The notes under the pieces: model-generated
What the model was told of the DNA's origin: nothing
Databases searched by the model: none
Seen by the model: the letters and a program-made list of their open reading frames with translations, nothing else
Shown here: positions 54,776 through 64,000 of the stretch, piece by piece
How the letters are laid out: each line of letters opens with the position of its first letter
Position numbering within the stretch: the first letter of the stretch is position 1
Position numbers and translations under genes: made by a program
Origin: Pseudomonas baltica
Lineage (GTDB): Bacteria > Pseudomonadota > Gammaproteobacteria > Pseudomonadales > Pseudomonadaceae
Direction of reading: 5' to 3'
Length of the DNA: 64,000 nucleotides
NCBI RefSeq assembly: GCF_031880315.1
Contig: NZ_CP134771.1
Coordinates: forward strand, 4,436,501 to 4,500,500

Positions 54776-55572
54776 GCGTTGAATCCGTGTTCGGGGGCAG
54801 GAAAGCTGTGGTCTTTGACGGCGCTGACATAAGCGCGCAGGGCGCTGTGGATGTCAGGTTGGCCAGCCATGAAATTCTTCACGAAACGCGGTACATGGCC
54901 ACTGAGCGAGAGCCCGAGCATGTCGTGCAGCACCAGAACCTGGCCGTCAGCAGCATTGCCGGCACCGATGCCGATCACGGGCACCTTGGCCCTTTTGGTG
55001 ATTTGTTCTGCCAGTTCACTGGGTACGCACTCGAGCAGAATCATCGCCGCGCCGGCTTGTTCGAGGCTGATCGCATCCGCTCGCAACTGCTGGGCCTGCG
55101 CCTCAAGGCGGCCTTGCACCTTATAGCCGCCGAGGACGTTGACCGTCTGCGGCGTCAGCCCGAGGTGCACGCACACCGGCACGCCACGTTCAGCCAGCAG
55201 GCGCACGGTATCGGCCAGCCAGGCAGCGCCTTCGATCTTGACCATATGAGCCCCGGCCTGCATGAGTTGCGCGCTGTTGGCGAACGACTGCTCGAGGGTC
55301 GCGCAAGCCATGAAGGGCAGGTCGGCGAGGATCAGTGCCTCGCGGTTGCCACGTTTGACGCTGGCCACGTGATACGTCATGTCGGCATTGGTCACTGGCA
55401 AGGTGCTGTCGTGGCCTTGCAGGACCATGCCCAGGGAATCGCCGACCAACAGGATCTCGACGCCGGATTCGCTGGCGGCACGGGCGAATGTGGCGTCATA
55501 GCAGGTCAACATTGTTATTTTCTCACCCTTGAGCTTCAGGCTCTGCAGGGTGGACAGGGAGATCTGGGGCAT
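54772..55572 (-). CDS. panB: 3-methyl-2-oxobutanoate hydroxymethyltransferase
   Basis: A 266-residue TIM-barrel enzyme that makes ketopantoate. [20 protein letters not shown] and [20 protein letters not shown] start the active site. [13 protein letters not shown] and [27 protein letters not shown] give the catalytic acid and final barrel strand. It is the first gene of a panB-panC pair, with a 4-bp overlap. Confidence 0.97.
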   Translation of the reverse strand: MPQISLSTLQSLKLKGEKITMLTCYDATFARAASESGVEILLVGDSLGMVLQGHDSTLPVTNADMTYHVASVKRGNREALILADLPFMACATLEQSFANSAQLMQAGAHMVKIEGAAWLADTVRLLAERGVPVCVHLGLTPQTVNVLGGYKVQGRLEAQAQQLRADAISLEQAGAAMILLECVPSELAEQITKRAKVPVIGIGAGNAADGQVLVLHDMLGLSLSGHVPRFVKNFMAGQPDIHSALRAYVSAVKDHSFPAPEHGFNA

Positions 55573-55898
55573 GCAAGGGCTTCCTCGGTCGGGCGCGGGC
55601 GCTCGACGCTGTGATTCATCGATCGGAGCAGCACATCATCTGGCGTGGTGTTTTCAAAGAGCTGCCCCGGGGTGTTTCACCGCTCGGTCAGAGAGATGAC
55701 CGCGGGACGCCTATAGTCGTGAGGAGGGGGGGCGAAGTCAAATATTCGCGGCTGATTGGTACGGGTGCCGGCATGCTTGATTTATCCGGCATCTGCGGTG
55801 GCTCCGGGGGCCTCTTGGCCGCCGAACGCGCAAGCCCGACCCCACAGGTTGAACGCAACCCATCGGTGGGAGCGGGCTCTCTGCTCGCGAAGGCGTGA
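55573..55898. other. Gene-free interval between panB and folK
   Basis: 326 bp upstream of panB and downstream of folK. It ends in a single REP-like half (GTGGGAGCGGGCTCTCTGCT, about 55867-55893) next to the folK stop. The rest probably holds the panBC promoter; no ORF or hairpin with a T-run stands out. Confidence 0.5.
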
Positions 55899-56375
55899 TC
55901 AAAGCCGTTGCAGGCCTTCAAACGGACACTCATCCAGCAGCCCCTGCAACGTTCGGCCATCGGCGAGTACAAAGTCGGCTGGAACCAGCTCGGCGAGGGG
56001 ATAAAGGACGAACGCCCGTGCCTGCATATGATAATGCGGCACCTTGAGGCGGGGTTCATCAATGACCCGCTCGCCGAACAGCAGGATGTCCAGGTCCAGC
56101 GTACGCGGGCCCCAGCGCTCCAGGCGTTCACGGCCCTGGTCATTTTCGATGGCCTGCAGTGCGTCGAGCAGCGCCAGTGGGGCGAGGTCGGTGGCCAGAG
56201 CCGCCACGGCATTGGTGTAGCGCGGCTGGCCGGGCAGCAATGATTCGCTGCTGTACAGCGCCGACGCTCCTATCCAGTGGCTGTCGGGCAGGGCGGCCAG
56301 CGCCGCCAGCGCCTGGCGCAATTGTTGCTCGGGTGCCGCCAGGTTGCTGCCCAGGCCGATGTACACGGTTTCCAT
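55899..56375 (-). CDS. folK: HPPK, folate pyrophosphokinase
   Basis: A 158-residue enzyme transferring pyrophosphate from ATP to 6-hydroxymethyl-dihydropterin. METVYIGLGSNLAAPEQQLR, SSESLLPGQPRYTNAVAALA, RWGPRTLDLDILLFGERV and LKVPHYHMQARAFVLYPLAE are the family motifs. It follows pcnB by 4 bp on the same strand. Confidence 0.96.
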   Translation of the reverse strand: METVYIGLGSNLAAPEQQLRQALAALAALPDSHWIGASALYSSESLLPGQPRYTNAVAALATDLAPLALLDALQAIENDQGRERLERWGPRTLDLDILLFGERVIDEPRLKVPHYHMQARAFVLYPLAELVPADFVLADGRTLQGLLDECPFEGLQRL

Positions 56376-56379
56376 GGGC

Positions 56380-57765
56380 TTACTCGCCGTCGGCGCCTTT
56401 GCGTTTGCTGCTACTGCGGCGGCGCTTGCGGGGCGCAGCGCCAGCGGTTTCGTCCTTGCCTCCCAGATCGCGGATCATGTCGCGACGGCCACTGTCGTTG
56501 GCGTCCTGGTAATCGGTCCACCACTCGCCCAGGCCTTCGGTCTGCTCACCGGCGGATTCGCGCAGCAGCAAGAAGTCATAGCCGGCTCGGAAGCGCGGAT
56601 TGTCGAGCAGCAGGTCGGCACGTTTGCCGCTGCGCCGTGGCAGGCGCTCCTGCATGTCCCAGATCTCGCGGATCGGCAGGGTAAAGCGTTTCGGGATGGC
56701 AATACGTTGGCATTGCTCGGCGATCAGCTCGTGAGCGCCTTCCTGCATCGCCGGGATCGGCGGCATGCCCTTGGCCTGCAGACGCAGCACGCGGTGGGGC
56801 AGCGCCGGCCACAGCAAAGCAGCGAACAGGAACGCCGGGGTCACCGGTTTGCCCTGCTTGACCCGCAGGTCGGTGTTGATCAAGGCATTGCTGATCAGCG
56901 TGTGAGTATAAGTGGGCTCATGCTCCAGGGCATCGCTGCTGGCCGGGAACAGTTGATCGAACAATTGCAGGTCGACCAGCATCTCGAAGGTATCCGACGC
57001 ATTGCCCGAGAGGAACAGCTTGAGCACCTCTTCGAACAGCCGCGCCGAAGGGATCTCGCGCAGCATCGGCGCCATGGGTTTGATCGGAGCGGCGGTGTGC
57101 TTTTCGATCCCGAAATCGAGCTTGGCGGCAAAGCGCACCGCACGCAGCATGCGCACCGGGTCTTCCTGGTAGCGCTGCTGCGGATCGCCAATCAGGCGGA
57201 TCAGGCGATTGCGGATGTCGTGCACGCCGTTGGCGTAGTCGAGAATCCGCTCGCTGACCGGGTCGTAATACAGCGCGTTGATGGTCAGGTCGCGACGCTG
57301 GGCGTCTTCTTCCAGGGTGCCATAAACGTTGTCGCGCAGGATGCGACCGCTTTCGTTGCGCGAAGAAGTGTTGGTGTTCTCTTCTTCTTCACCCTCTTCA
57401 GGATGATTGGCGCGGAAGGTTGCGACTTCGATGATCTCGCGGCCGAAATGCACGTGGACCAGCTTGAAGCGGCGGCCGATCACTCGCGCGTTGCGAAACT
57501 CGGCACGGACCTGCTCCGGCGTGGCGCTGGTGGCGACGTCGAAATCCTTGGGGGTGATATTGAGCAGCAGGTCGCGCACGCAGCCGCCTACCAGATAGGC
57601 CTGGTATCCGGCGTTTTGCAGACGTTCGACGATGCCCACGGCATGCCTGCTGAACTGGCCACGCTGCAGCGAATGCTGGCCGCTATTGAGCACTTCAGGC
57701 GTGGTACGCAAATGTTGCACAACCCTCGCAGGAGGGCGGAAAGACTGGAACAGCTTCTTCAGCAT
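56380..57765 (-). CDS. pcnB: Poly(A) polymerase I
   Basis: A 461-residue RNA 3'-adenylating enzyme promoting decay. ATG 57765 gives MLKKLFQSFRPPARVVQHLR; GTG 57774 is possible. The nucleotidyltransferase core has AYLVGGCVRDLLLNITPKDFDVATSA and TFRANHPEEGEEEENT; DDDLTINAL-type RRDLTINALYYDP carries a catalytic carboxylate. The C-terminal tail is basic (RKRRRSSSKRK). It is 730 bp downstream of cbrB with CrcZ between. Confidence 0.93.
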   Translation of the reverse strand: MLKKLFQSFRPPARVVQHLRTTPEVLNSGQHSLQRGQFSRHAVGIVERLQNAGYQAYLVGGCVRDLLLNITPKDFDVATSATPEQVRAEFRNARVIGRRFKLVHVHFGREIIEVATFRANHPEEGEEEENTNTSSRNESGRILRDNVYGTLEEDAQRRDLTINALYYDPVSERILDYANGVHDIRNRLIRLIGDPQQRYQEDPVRMLRAVRFAAKLDFGIEKHTAAPIKPMAPMLREIPSARLFEEVLKLFLSGNASDTFEMLVDLQLFDQLFPASSDALEHEPTYTHTLISNALINTDLRVKQGKPVTPAFLFAALLWPALPHRVLRLQAKGMPPIPAMQEGAHELIAEQCQRIAIPKRFTLPIREIWDMQERLPRRSGKRADLLLDNPRFRAGYDFLLLRESAGEQTEGLGEWWTDYQDANDSGRRDMIRDLGGKDETAGAAPRKRRRSSSKRKGADGE

Positions 57766-57924
57766 GGGATGCACTGTTTGAAGGAATGGTCAGCCAGAAA
57801 CAGGAATGGCTGCATGATGGCGGGGGATTCTAGCATTTAGTCGGCGAATGGTGTAGGACGCTGAAACAAGTGGGCGGAACAGGGGGGCGTGAGCGGGGGA
57901 GGGGGCGTGCCTGAAAGCCACACA

Positions 57925-58299
57925 GCACAAGGGGAGCCGAAGCTCCCCAAGTAATAGTTGCATGCTCGTTTTTATTGTTATGACGGGCTTCTTGTTTTTG
58001 TTGAATGCCCTACCCTCAAGGCATCATCGCCTGAGGGCCATCTCCCTAACCGGGAGCCAAGAGCAAACGGATTGCTTTGGTCGCTGCGTTGCAATGATCT
58101 GATGATCCAACCAGTTCGGGCCCCTGCTTGAGTGCAGTTTTTTTATTGTTCTCGGCCTGGCTGCGGGGCAAGCCCCAAATACAACTCCTCTCCAAAAGAA
58201 TCAGTTAGCTGCGCCTCCGCCGTCTTGTTTTTATTATGCGTGAGTCGATTCGTCTTATTTTTATTATGGGGTTGTGCGTTGCTTGTTGTTGTTCTTGTA
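57925..58299 (-). ncRNA. crcZ: CrcZ catabolite-repression small RNA
   Basis: An approximately 375-nt RNA, minus strand, between cbrB and pcnB, the known crcZ position. It begins about 12 nt after a sigma-54 -24/-12 element. It carries six A-rich Hfq/Crc motifs near 58283-58296 (AAGAACAACAACAA), 58253, 58223, 58138, 57990 and 57968, and ends at a GGGGAGC-TTCG-GCTCCCC hairpin (57931-57948). CrcZ soaks up Hfq with Crc and lifts translational repression of catabolic genes. Ends are predicted, not mapped. Confidence 0.85.
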
Positions 58300-58310
58300 C
58301 CAGAGATATA

Positions 58311-58326
58311 GCAGGTCCTGTGCCAA
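58311..58326 (-). promoter_or_regulatory. Sigma-54 promoter of crcZ
   Basis: TTGGCACAGGACCTGC on the minus strand: GG (-24) and GC (-12) spaced as in TGGCAC-N5-TTGC. The predicted start is near 58299. Confidence 0.85.
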
Positions 58327-58422
58327 CTTTTGCAAATGCCCGAAAATCAAGGGGTTGGCGGGATTACGTCGGTGGATGATCGACCGCGTCAGACAAATTT
58401 CGTTACCGTAGGAATCGCATTT

Positions 58423-58449
58423 TGTTACGCATGCAAACCTGCGGTAACA
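58423..58449. promoter_or_regulatory. CbrB upstream activating site
   Basis: TGTTAC (58423-58428), 15 bases, GTAACA (58444-58449), close to the CbrB palindrome reported for other Pseudomonas. It is about 100 bp upstream of the crcZ promoter. A GTTAC at 58402 and GTAACA at 58488 look like extra half sites. Confidence 0.8.
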
Positions 58450-58504
58450 CCTTGTATTTATGTAGTTTTATTACGAACATTTCGCCGGTAACAGCTGAAA
58501 CGAA

Positions 58505-59956
<1,452 letters not shown>

Positions 59957-59978
59957 TGAGTCGGTTCTCTCGACGGTC

Positions 59979-62933
59979 TCAGTTCACAGCGGACGTCGCA
60001 ACGACATGACGGGGCAGGGTGACGCGGATTCGGGTGCCGCGCTGGTTTTTTTCATCTGCCGGGCTGTCTATGGTGATCTGTCCATAATGCTCTTCAACGA
60101 TGGAATAGACCAGAGCGAGCCCCAGTCCTGTTCCTTCACCCGGATCTTTGGTGGTGAAGAAAGGTTCGAACAGCCGATCCATGATGTTCTTGGGAATGCC
60201 GGTGCCTTCGTCTTCGACGATCAGATCCACCGTGTGCTCGCTGACCTCGCTCTTGACCCGCACCGCGCTGCCTGGGGGCGATGCGTCGCGGGCGTTGGAC
60301 AGCAGGTTGATGAGCACCTGGGCCAGGCGCTGCGGATCGCCGTCGACCCAATGATCCGGGTCGCACAGGTTGTAGAACTGTACCTCGAAGTTTCGCCGGT
60401 TCAACGCCAGCAGGCCGATGGCGTCCTGGGCCACGTCGGCGAGGCTCACGGGCTCGTCGCTGCGTTGGTGGCTGCCGGCATGGGCAAAGCTCATCAGCGA
60501 CTGCACGATGCGTGACACGCGCTTGGTCTGCTCGATGATCTGGCTGCTCAGCTCGGTGATCTCGCCGTCTTCTTCGCGCTCTTCGCGCAGGTTCTGTGCA
60601 AGGCAGGCGATACCCGTGATTGGGTTGCCGATCTCGTGGGCGACGCCGGCGGCCAGGCGACCGATGCTGGCCAGACGCTCGGAGTGCACCAGCTTGTCTT
60701 CGAGCATCTGCGTGTCGGTCAGGTCCTCGACCAGCAGTACCAGGCCGCTGTTGCCGGGGGCCAGGGGCTCGTCGATGGCCGCTTTGTGCAGGTTGAGCCA
60801 GCGGGTCTGGCCATCGAGGCCCAGACGCTGCTTGTGCAAATGCTCGTCGGGAATATGGATGAAACCCATCAGCAGCGCGCGCCAAGGCTCGCTGATGGTC
60901 GCCAGGCGCGAGCCCACTACACGCTGCGCCGGTATCCCGGTGAGCTCTTCCATGGCCTTGTTCCACATCAGGATCTCTTGATCCTTGGCCAGCGAACAGA
61001 CGCCCATCGGCAGTTCTTGCAGGGTTTGCCGGTGATAGCGGCGCAGGGCGTCGAGTTCGGCGGCAAGGCCGGTAAGCCGCGAGTGGTAATCCTCAAGGCG
61101 GCTTTCGATGAAGTGGATGTCTTCGGTCACGTAGTTTTCGCTGCCGGATTTATACGGCAGGAAGGTCTCGACCATGTCCTGGGCGACGCTGGGGCCCATG
61201 AGCCCGGACAGATTGGCCTCGATACGGTCGCGCAGGCGGCGCAGGGCATAGGGACGGCGCTCGTCGAACGGCAGGTAGAGATCGCGCAGGGCTTGCTCGA
61301 CCTCTTTCTGCGCCGCCTTGGCACCTAGCGGCTTGGCCAGTTGCGTGGCGAATTCCTGGGGGGAGGCGGCGTGCAGTTCGCGACGTTGCGGGCGGCGCAC
61401 GTTGTCCACCGCACAGGCCTCGGCGGCGCTGGCCTCTTCGGTGCTGATGCTGGTGAACAGCGATACCAGGGTGAACAGCAACACGTTGGCGGCCAGGGAG
61501 GCGATGGCCGCCATGTGCCAGCTGGTGTCGTCGAGCACGTAGATCATGTTCAACAGCGGGATGTAGAACCCCTGCAGGTCGCCGATCAGTGGTAGCAGCA
61601 TGGTCGCCGCCCACACCAGCATGCCCGCCAGCAGACCGGCGATGAAGCCGCGGCGGTTGGCGGTCGGCCAGTACAGTACCGACAGCACGCCAGGCAGGAA
61701 TTGCAAGGTGGCGACAAAGGCGACGATGCCCAGATGCGCCAGATCCTGCCGCGCGCCCAGCAGCAGGTAAAAGCAGTAACCGGCCATGATGATGGCGACG
61801 ATCAGCGCGCGGCGGGTCCACTTCAGCCAACGGTAGATATTGCCCTCCGCCGGGGGCTGATACAGCGGCAGTACCAAGTGGTTGAGCGCCATACCCGACA
61901 GCGCCAAGGTGGTGACGATGATCAACCCGCTGGATGCCGACAGCCCGCCGACATAGGCCAGCAGTGTCAGGGCTGTGCTGTTGGCGGCGATACCTATCCC
62001 CAGGGTGAAATATTCCGGGCTGGTCGTGGCGCCCAGGCGCAGGCCGGCCCAGAGGATCAACGGCACGGCGAGGCTCATCAGCAGTAACAGCAGGGGCAGG
62101 CCCCAGCTGGCACTGACCAGGGCGCGCGGATTGAGGTTTTCGGTAAAGGCCATGTGGTACATGTGCGGCATGACGATGGCCGAGGCGAAGAACACCAGCA
62201 GCAAGGTTCGCCAAGGGCCTTCCTGCAACGGCGCGTGCAAGGAGGCCAGGGCACTCTGATTTTGCATCAGCCACTGCTCGAGGTCGTGTGGGCCGTCGAA
62301 CACGCCATACAGCGCGTAGATACCGATGCCGCCCAAGGCGATCAGCTTGATCACCGATTCGAAGGCGATGGCGAATACCAGGCCTTCGTGTTTTTCACGG
62401 GTGGCAATGTGCCGAGAGCCGAAGAAAATCGTGAACAGGGTGATCAGCGCGCAGAAACTCAACGCCACGCGGGCCTTGATCGGCTCGTGGGTGAGGATGC
62501 CGATGGTGTCCGCTACCGCCTGTATCTGCAGGGCGAGCAGCGGCAGTACGCCGATCAGCATGAACAAGGTGGTCATGGCGCCGGCCCAGGTGCTGCGAAA
62601 GCGGAAGGCGAACAGGTCGGCCAGCGATGACAGCTGATAGGTGCGGGTGATCTTGAGGATCGGGTACAGCAACACCGGGGCCAGCAGGAACGCCCCCGAC
62701 ACCCCCATGTAACAGGCCAGAAAGCCGTAACCGTACTGATACGCCAGGCCGACAGTGCCATAGAACGCCCAGGCACTGGCATAGACGCCCAGCGACAGCG
62801 TGTAGGTGAGCGGGTGACGGGTGATCGAGCGCGGGATCATGCCGCGCTCGCTGATCCAGGCCACGCAGAACAGCACCAGCAGGTAGGCGGCGCTGATCAG
62901 GATCATCTGGGTCAGGCTAAAGCTCATCGGCAT
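59979..62933 (-). CDS. cbrA: Sensor histidine kinase CbrA
   Basis: A 984-residue sensor. The N-terminal half is a multi-helix SLC5 sodium/solute-symporter-like domain (about 1-490), followed by a PAS region ([20 protein letters not shown]) and a kinase core: H-box [20 protein letters not shown]-box [16 protein letters not shown]-box DEGTGIPKN and [14 protein letters not shown]. Start is ATG 62933 or ATG 62927; both overlap cbrX. Histidine transport has been reported for this module in other Pseudomonas. Confidence 0.94.
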   Translation of the reverse strand: MPMSFSLTQMILISAAYLLVLFCVAWISERGMIPRSITRHPLTYTLSLGVYASAWAFYGTVGLAYQYGYGFLACYMGVSGAFLLAPVLLYPILKITRTYQLSSLADLFAFRFRSTWAGAMTTLFMLIGVLPLLALQIQAVADTIGILTHEPIKARVALSFCALITLFTIFFGSRHIATREKHEGLVFAIAFESVIKLIALGGIGIYALYGVFDGPHDLEQWLMQNQSALASLHAPLQEGPWRTLLLVFFASAIVMPHMYHMAFTENLNPRALVSASWGLPLLLLLMSLAVPLILWAGLRLGATTSPEYFTLGIGIAANSTALTLLAYVGGLSASSGLIIVTTLALSGMALNHLVLPLYQPPAEGNIYRWLKWTRRALIVAIIMAGYCFYLLLGARQDLAHLGIVAFVATLQFLPGVLSVLYWPTANRRGFIAGLLAGMLVWAATMLLPLIGDLQGFYIPLLNMIYVLDDTSWHMAAIASLAANVLLFTLVSLFTSISTEEASAAEACAVDNVRRPQRRELHAASPQEFATQLAKPLGAKAAQKEVEQALRDLYLPFDERRPYALRRLRDRIEANLSGLMGPSVAQDMVETFLPYKSGSENYVTEDIHFIESRLEDYHSRLTGLAAELDALRRYHRQTLQELPMGVCSLAKDQEILMWNKAMEELTGIPAQRVVGSRLATISEPWRALLMGFIHIPDEHLHKQRLGLDGQTRWLNLHKAAIDEPLAPGNSGLVLLVEDLTDTQMLEDKLVHSERLASIGRLAAGVAHEIGNPITGIACLAQNLREEREEDGEITELSSQIIEQTKRVSRIVQSLMSFAHAGSHQRSDEPVSLADVAQDAIGLLALNRRNFEVQFYNLCDPDHWVDGDPQRLAQVLINLLSNARDASPPGSAVRVKSEVSEHTVDLIVEDEGTGIPKNIMDRLFEPFFTTKDPGEGTGLGLALVYSIVEEHYGQITIDSPADEKNQRGTRIRVTLPRHVVATSAVN

Positions 62934-63093
62934 CTCGTTGGCTCTGCAGGATAAAGGTCACCACGATCAGAATCAGCCACAACAGGTAAGGCCTGTACCA
63001 GGCGCCCGAGGGCTCGATCCACCAATCCATGATGGCGGGCGAAAACAGGTAGATGCCGACTACCAGCAGCAGGACCAAACGGTAGATATACAT
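62917..63093 (-). CDS. cbrX: CbrX, small membrane protein upstream of cbrA
   Basis: A 58-residue ORF: MYIYRLVLLLVVGIYLFSPA, a WWIEPSGAWYRP loop, then LLWLILIVVTFIL and QSQRDADEL. Two membrane helices (about 4-21 and 36-50). Its stop lies inside the cbrA start region (17- or 11-base overlap), so the two are translationally linked, as described for cbrXAB in P. putida. It was below usual length cutoffs. Confidence 0.85.
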   Translation of the reverse strand: MYIYRLVLLLVVGIYLFSPAIMDWWIEPSGAWYRPYLLWLILIVVTFILQSQRDADEL

Positions 63094-63225
63094 GCTGGCC
63101 TCGTGGGATGGATCAGCGGGGAGGGTGAAGTGCCAGTATCAGTGTAATGGGTGCGGCAAAAAGAAGCGGGATGGTACGCGAAACCCAGGCCTCGTGCCCA
63201 ACCTGGCACCTATATGTAGCGAGGG

Positions 63226-63303
63226 GTCTTGGCCCGGAAACAGGTTCCGCCATTGAGTGCTCTACAGAGGCGTGGATTTTCGTGGGCAGGCTCCCTCGCT
63301 ACC
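63226..63303. repeat. Second-family REPIN
   Basis: GTAGCGAGGG near 63226 and CCCTCGCTAC near 63303 face each other across about 60 bases, between gluQ and cbrX. The outer arms match the repeat at 51778. Confidence 0.7.
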
Positions 63304-64000
63304 GGAGTTCGGTTTCGGGGAGGGTGGCGGTCCTGGGAATTGTTGTGGCATCCCAGTGTGCCGTGGCCCATGCGAGTATCTCCCTCGGGGCTGCGCCAAC
63401 CAGTTCCTGCGGCGGTTGCTGGCCCAGTGCACGCAAGGCCCGCAGCAGCAACGGCCCGGCATCATCGCCTTGCAGCGGCGGTGAGCGGTAGCTTTTGCCC
63501 AGCTTGTGGCCGTCCGGCTGAATGATCAGCGGCACGTGCAGGTAGCGCGGTTGCGGCACGCCCAGCAACTCCTGCAGATACAGGTGTCGCGGCGTCGAGT
63601 CGAGCAGGTCGGCGCCGCGCACGATATCGGTGATGCCCTGCCAGGCATCGTCCAGCACTACCGCCAGTTGATAGGCATACAAGCCATCGCGGCGCTGAAT
63701 CACGAAATCGCCGGATTCACGCCCCAGGTGCTGCTGGAAATCGCCCTGCACGCGGTCTTCGAAGCGGTAATTCAATTGCGGAACGCGCAGGCGAATGGCG
63801 GCATCTTCCGGCCCATGGCCGGCATTGCCACACAGGCCCGGATAGATACCACCGTAACCTTGCAGCTGTTTGCGCGAGCAAGTGCACGCGTATGCCAGCC
63901 CTTGGCTGAACCAGCGCTGCACAACCTCGCGGTAGGCTTCGTGACGCTGGCTTTGGTACACCACCTCGCCGTCCCATTCCAGGCCGTACTGTTCGAGCGT
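63299..64000 (-). CDS. gluQ: Glutamyl-Q tRNA(Asp) synthetase, start beyond window
   Basis: The frame is open to the edge, so only the C-terminal 233 residues are here. The truncated protein resembles the class I glutamyl-tRNA synthetase catalytic core without anticodon domain: CTCSRKQLQ and YPGLCGN supply zinc-binding cysteines, DFVIQRRDGLYAYQLAVVLDD and GITDIVRGADLLDSTPRHLYLQ the active site, HKLGKS a KMSKS-like loop. GluQ-RS glutamylates queuosine on tRNA-Asp. It lies upstream of cbrX, as in other Pseudomonas. Confidence 0.92.
   Translation of the reverse strand, partial: TLEQYGLEWDGEVVYQSQRHEAYREVVQRWFSQGLAYACTCSRKQLQGYGGIYPGLCGNAGHGPEDAAIRLRVPQLNYRFEDRVQGDFQQHLGRESGDFVIQRRDGLYAYQLAVVLDDAWQGITDIVRGADLLDSTPRHLYLQELLGVPQPRYLHVPLIIQPDGHKLGKSYRSPPLQGDDAGPLLLRALRALGQQPPQELVGAAPREILAWATAHWDATTIPRTATLPETELR

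Overview
This window is chromosomal DNA of a fluorescens/syringae-lineage Pseudomonas. The evidence is gene order (fur-recN-grpE-dnaK-dnaJ-dapB-carAB-greA, ftsH-folP-glmM-tpiA-secG-tRNA-rimP-nusA-infB-rbfA-truB-rpsO-pnp, pgi-panC-panB-folK-pcnB-cbrB-cbrA-gluQ), GC-rich codon use, many Pseudomonas-type REP/REPIN repeats with a GGGAGCAAGSCTTGCCCGCG-like core, and a CrcZ small RNA after cbrB. Species cannot be fixed from this alone.

Layout. (1) 1-3130 is an accessory island beside the 3' end of the tmRNA gene: a DUF4238-like partial gene, several small unknown genes, a tRNA-Ser-like 3' scar, a GrlR-like protein and a PrtN-AlpA fusion regulator; no phage structural genes or integrase are visible. 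(2) 3134-9840: ssrA, a small secreted protein, dld (D-lactate dehydrogenase, with a perfect LldR/PdhR-type operator but without lldR/lldP/lldD beside it), smpB, ratA, rnfH, bamE, fur. (3) 9957-15806: recN and the heat-shock set grpE-dnaK-dnaJ; grpE and dnaK each have a near-consensus sigma-32 promoter. (4) 15904-28684: dapB, carA, carB, greA, yhbY, rlmE, ftsH, folP, glmM, tpiA, secG. (5) 28730-37867: tRNA-Leu(GAG), tRNA-fMet and the rimP-nusA-infB-rbfA-truB-rpsO-pnp transcription/translation block. (6) 37953-43022: an accessory gene for a 1689-residue protein with four degenerate internal repeats and a C-terminal HEISH metalloprotease-like signature. (7) 43337-51720: BON protein, DUF2845 protein, a DUF748/AsmA-like envelope protein, an rRNA methyltransferase, a thiolase and acetyl-CoA synthetase. 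(8) 51876-64000: pgi, panC-panB, folK-pcnB, CrcZ, cbrB, cbrA, cbrX and the start-truncated gluQ. panD, which sits between pgi and panC in P. aeruginosa, is missing here and a REPIN occupies the gap.

How it works together. ssrA and smpB are the two parts of trans-translation and lie 3.7 kb apart. grpE, dnaK and dnaJ form the Hsp70 machine and share heat-shock control. The rimP-pnp block builds ribosomes and controls transcription elongation and RNA decay. CbrA/CbrB drive the sigma-54-dependent CrcZ RNA, whose A-rich motifs titrate Hfq/Crc and relieve catabolite repression; CbrB-type TGTTAC-N15-GTAACA sites, the -24/-12 promoter, the A-rich motifs and a terminator hairpin are all visible between cbrB and pcnB. 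The most unusual items are the large repeat-containing protein with a zinc-protease-like end, the PrtN-AlpA fusion in the ssrA-linked island, and two apparent locus erosions (lldR/P/D and panD).
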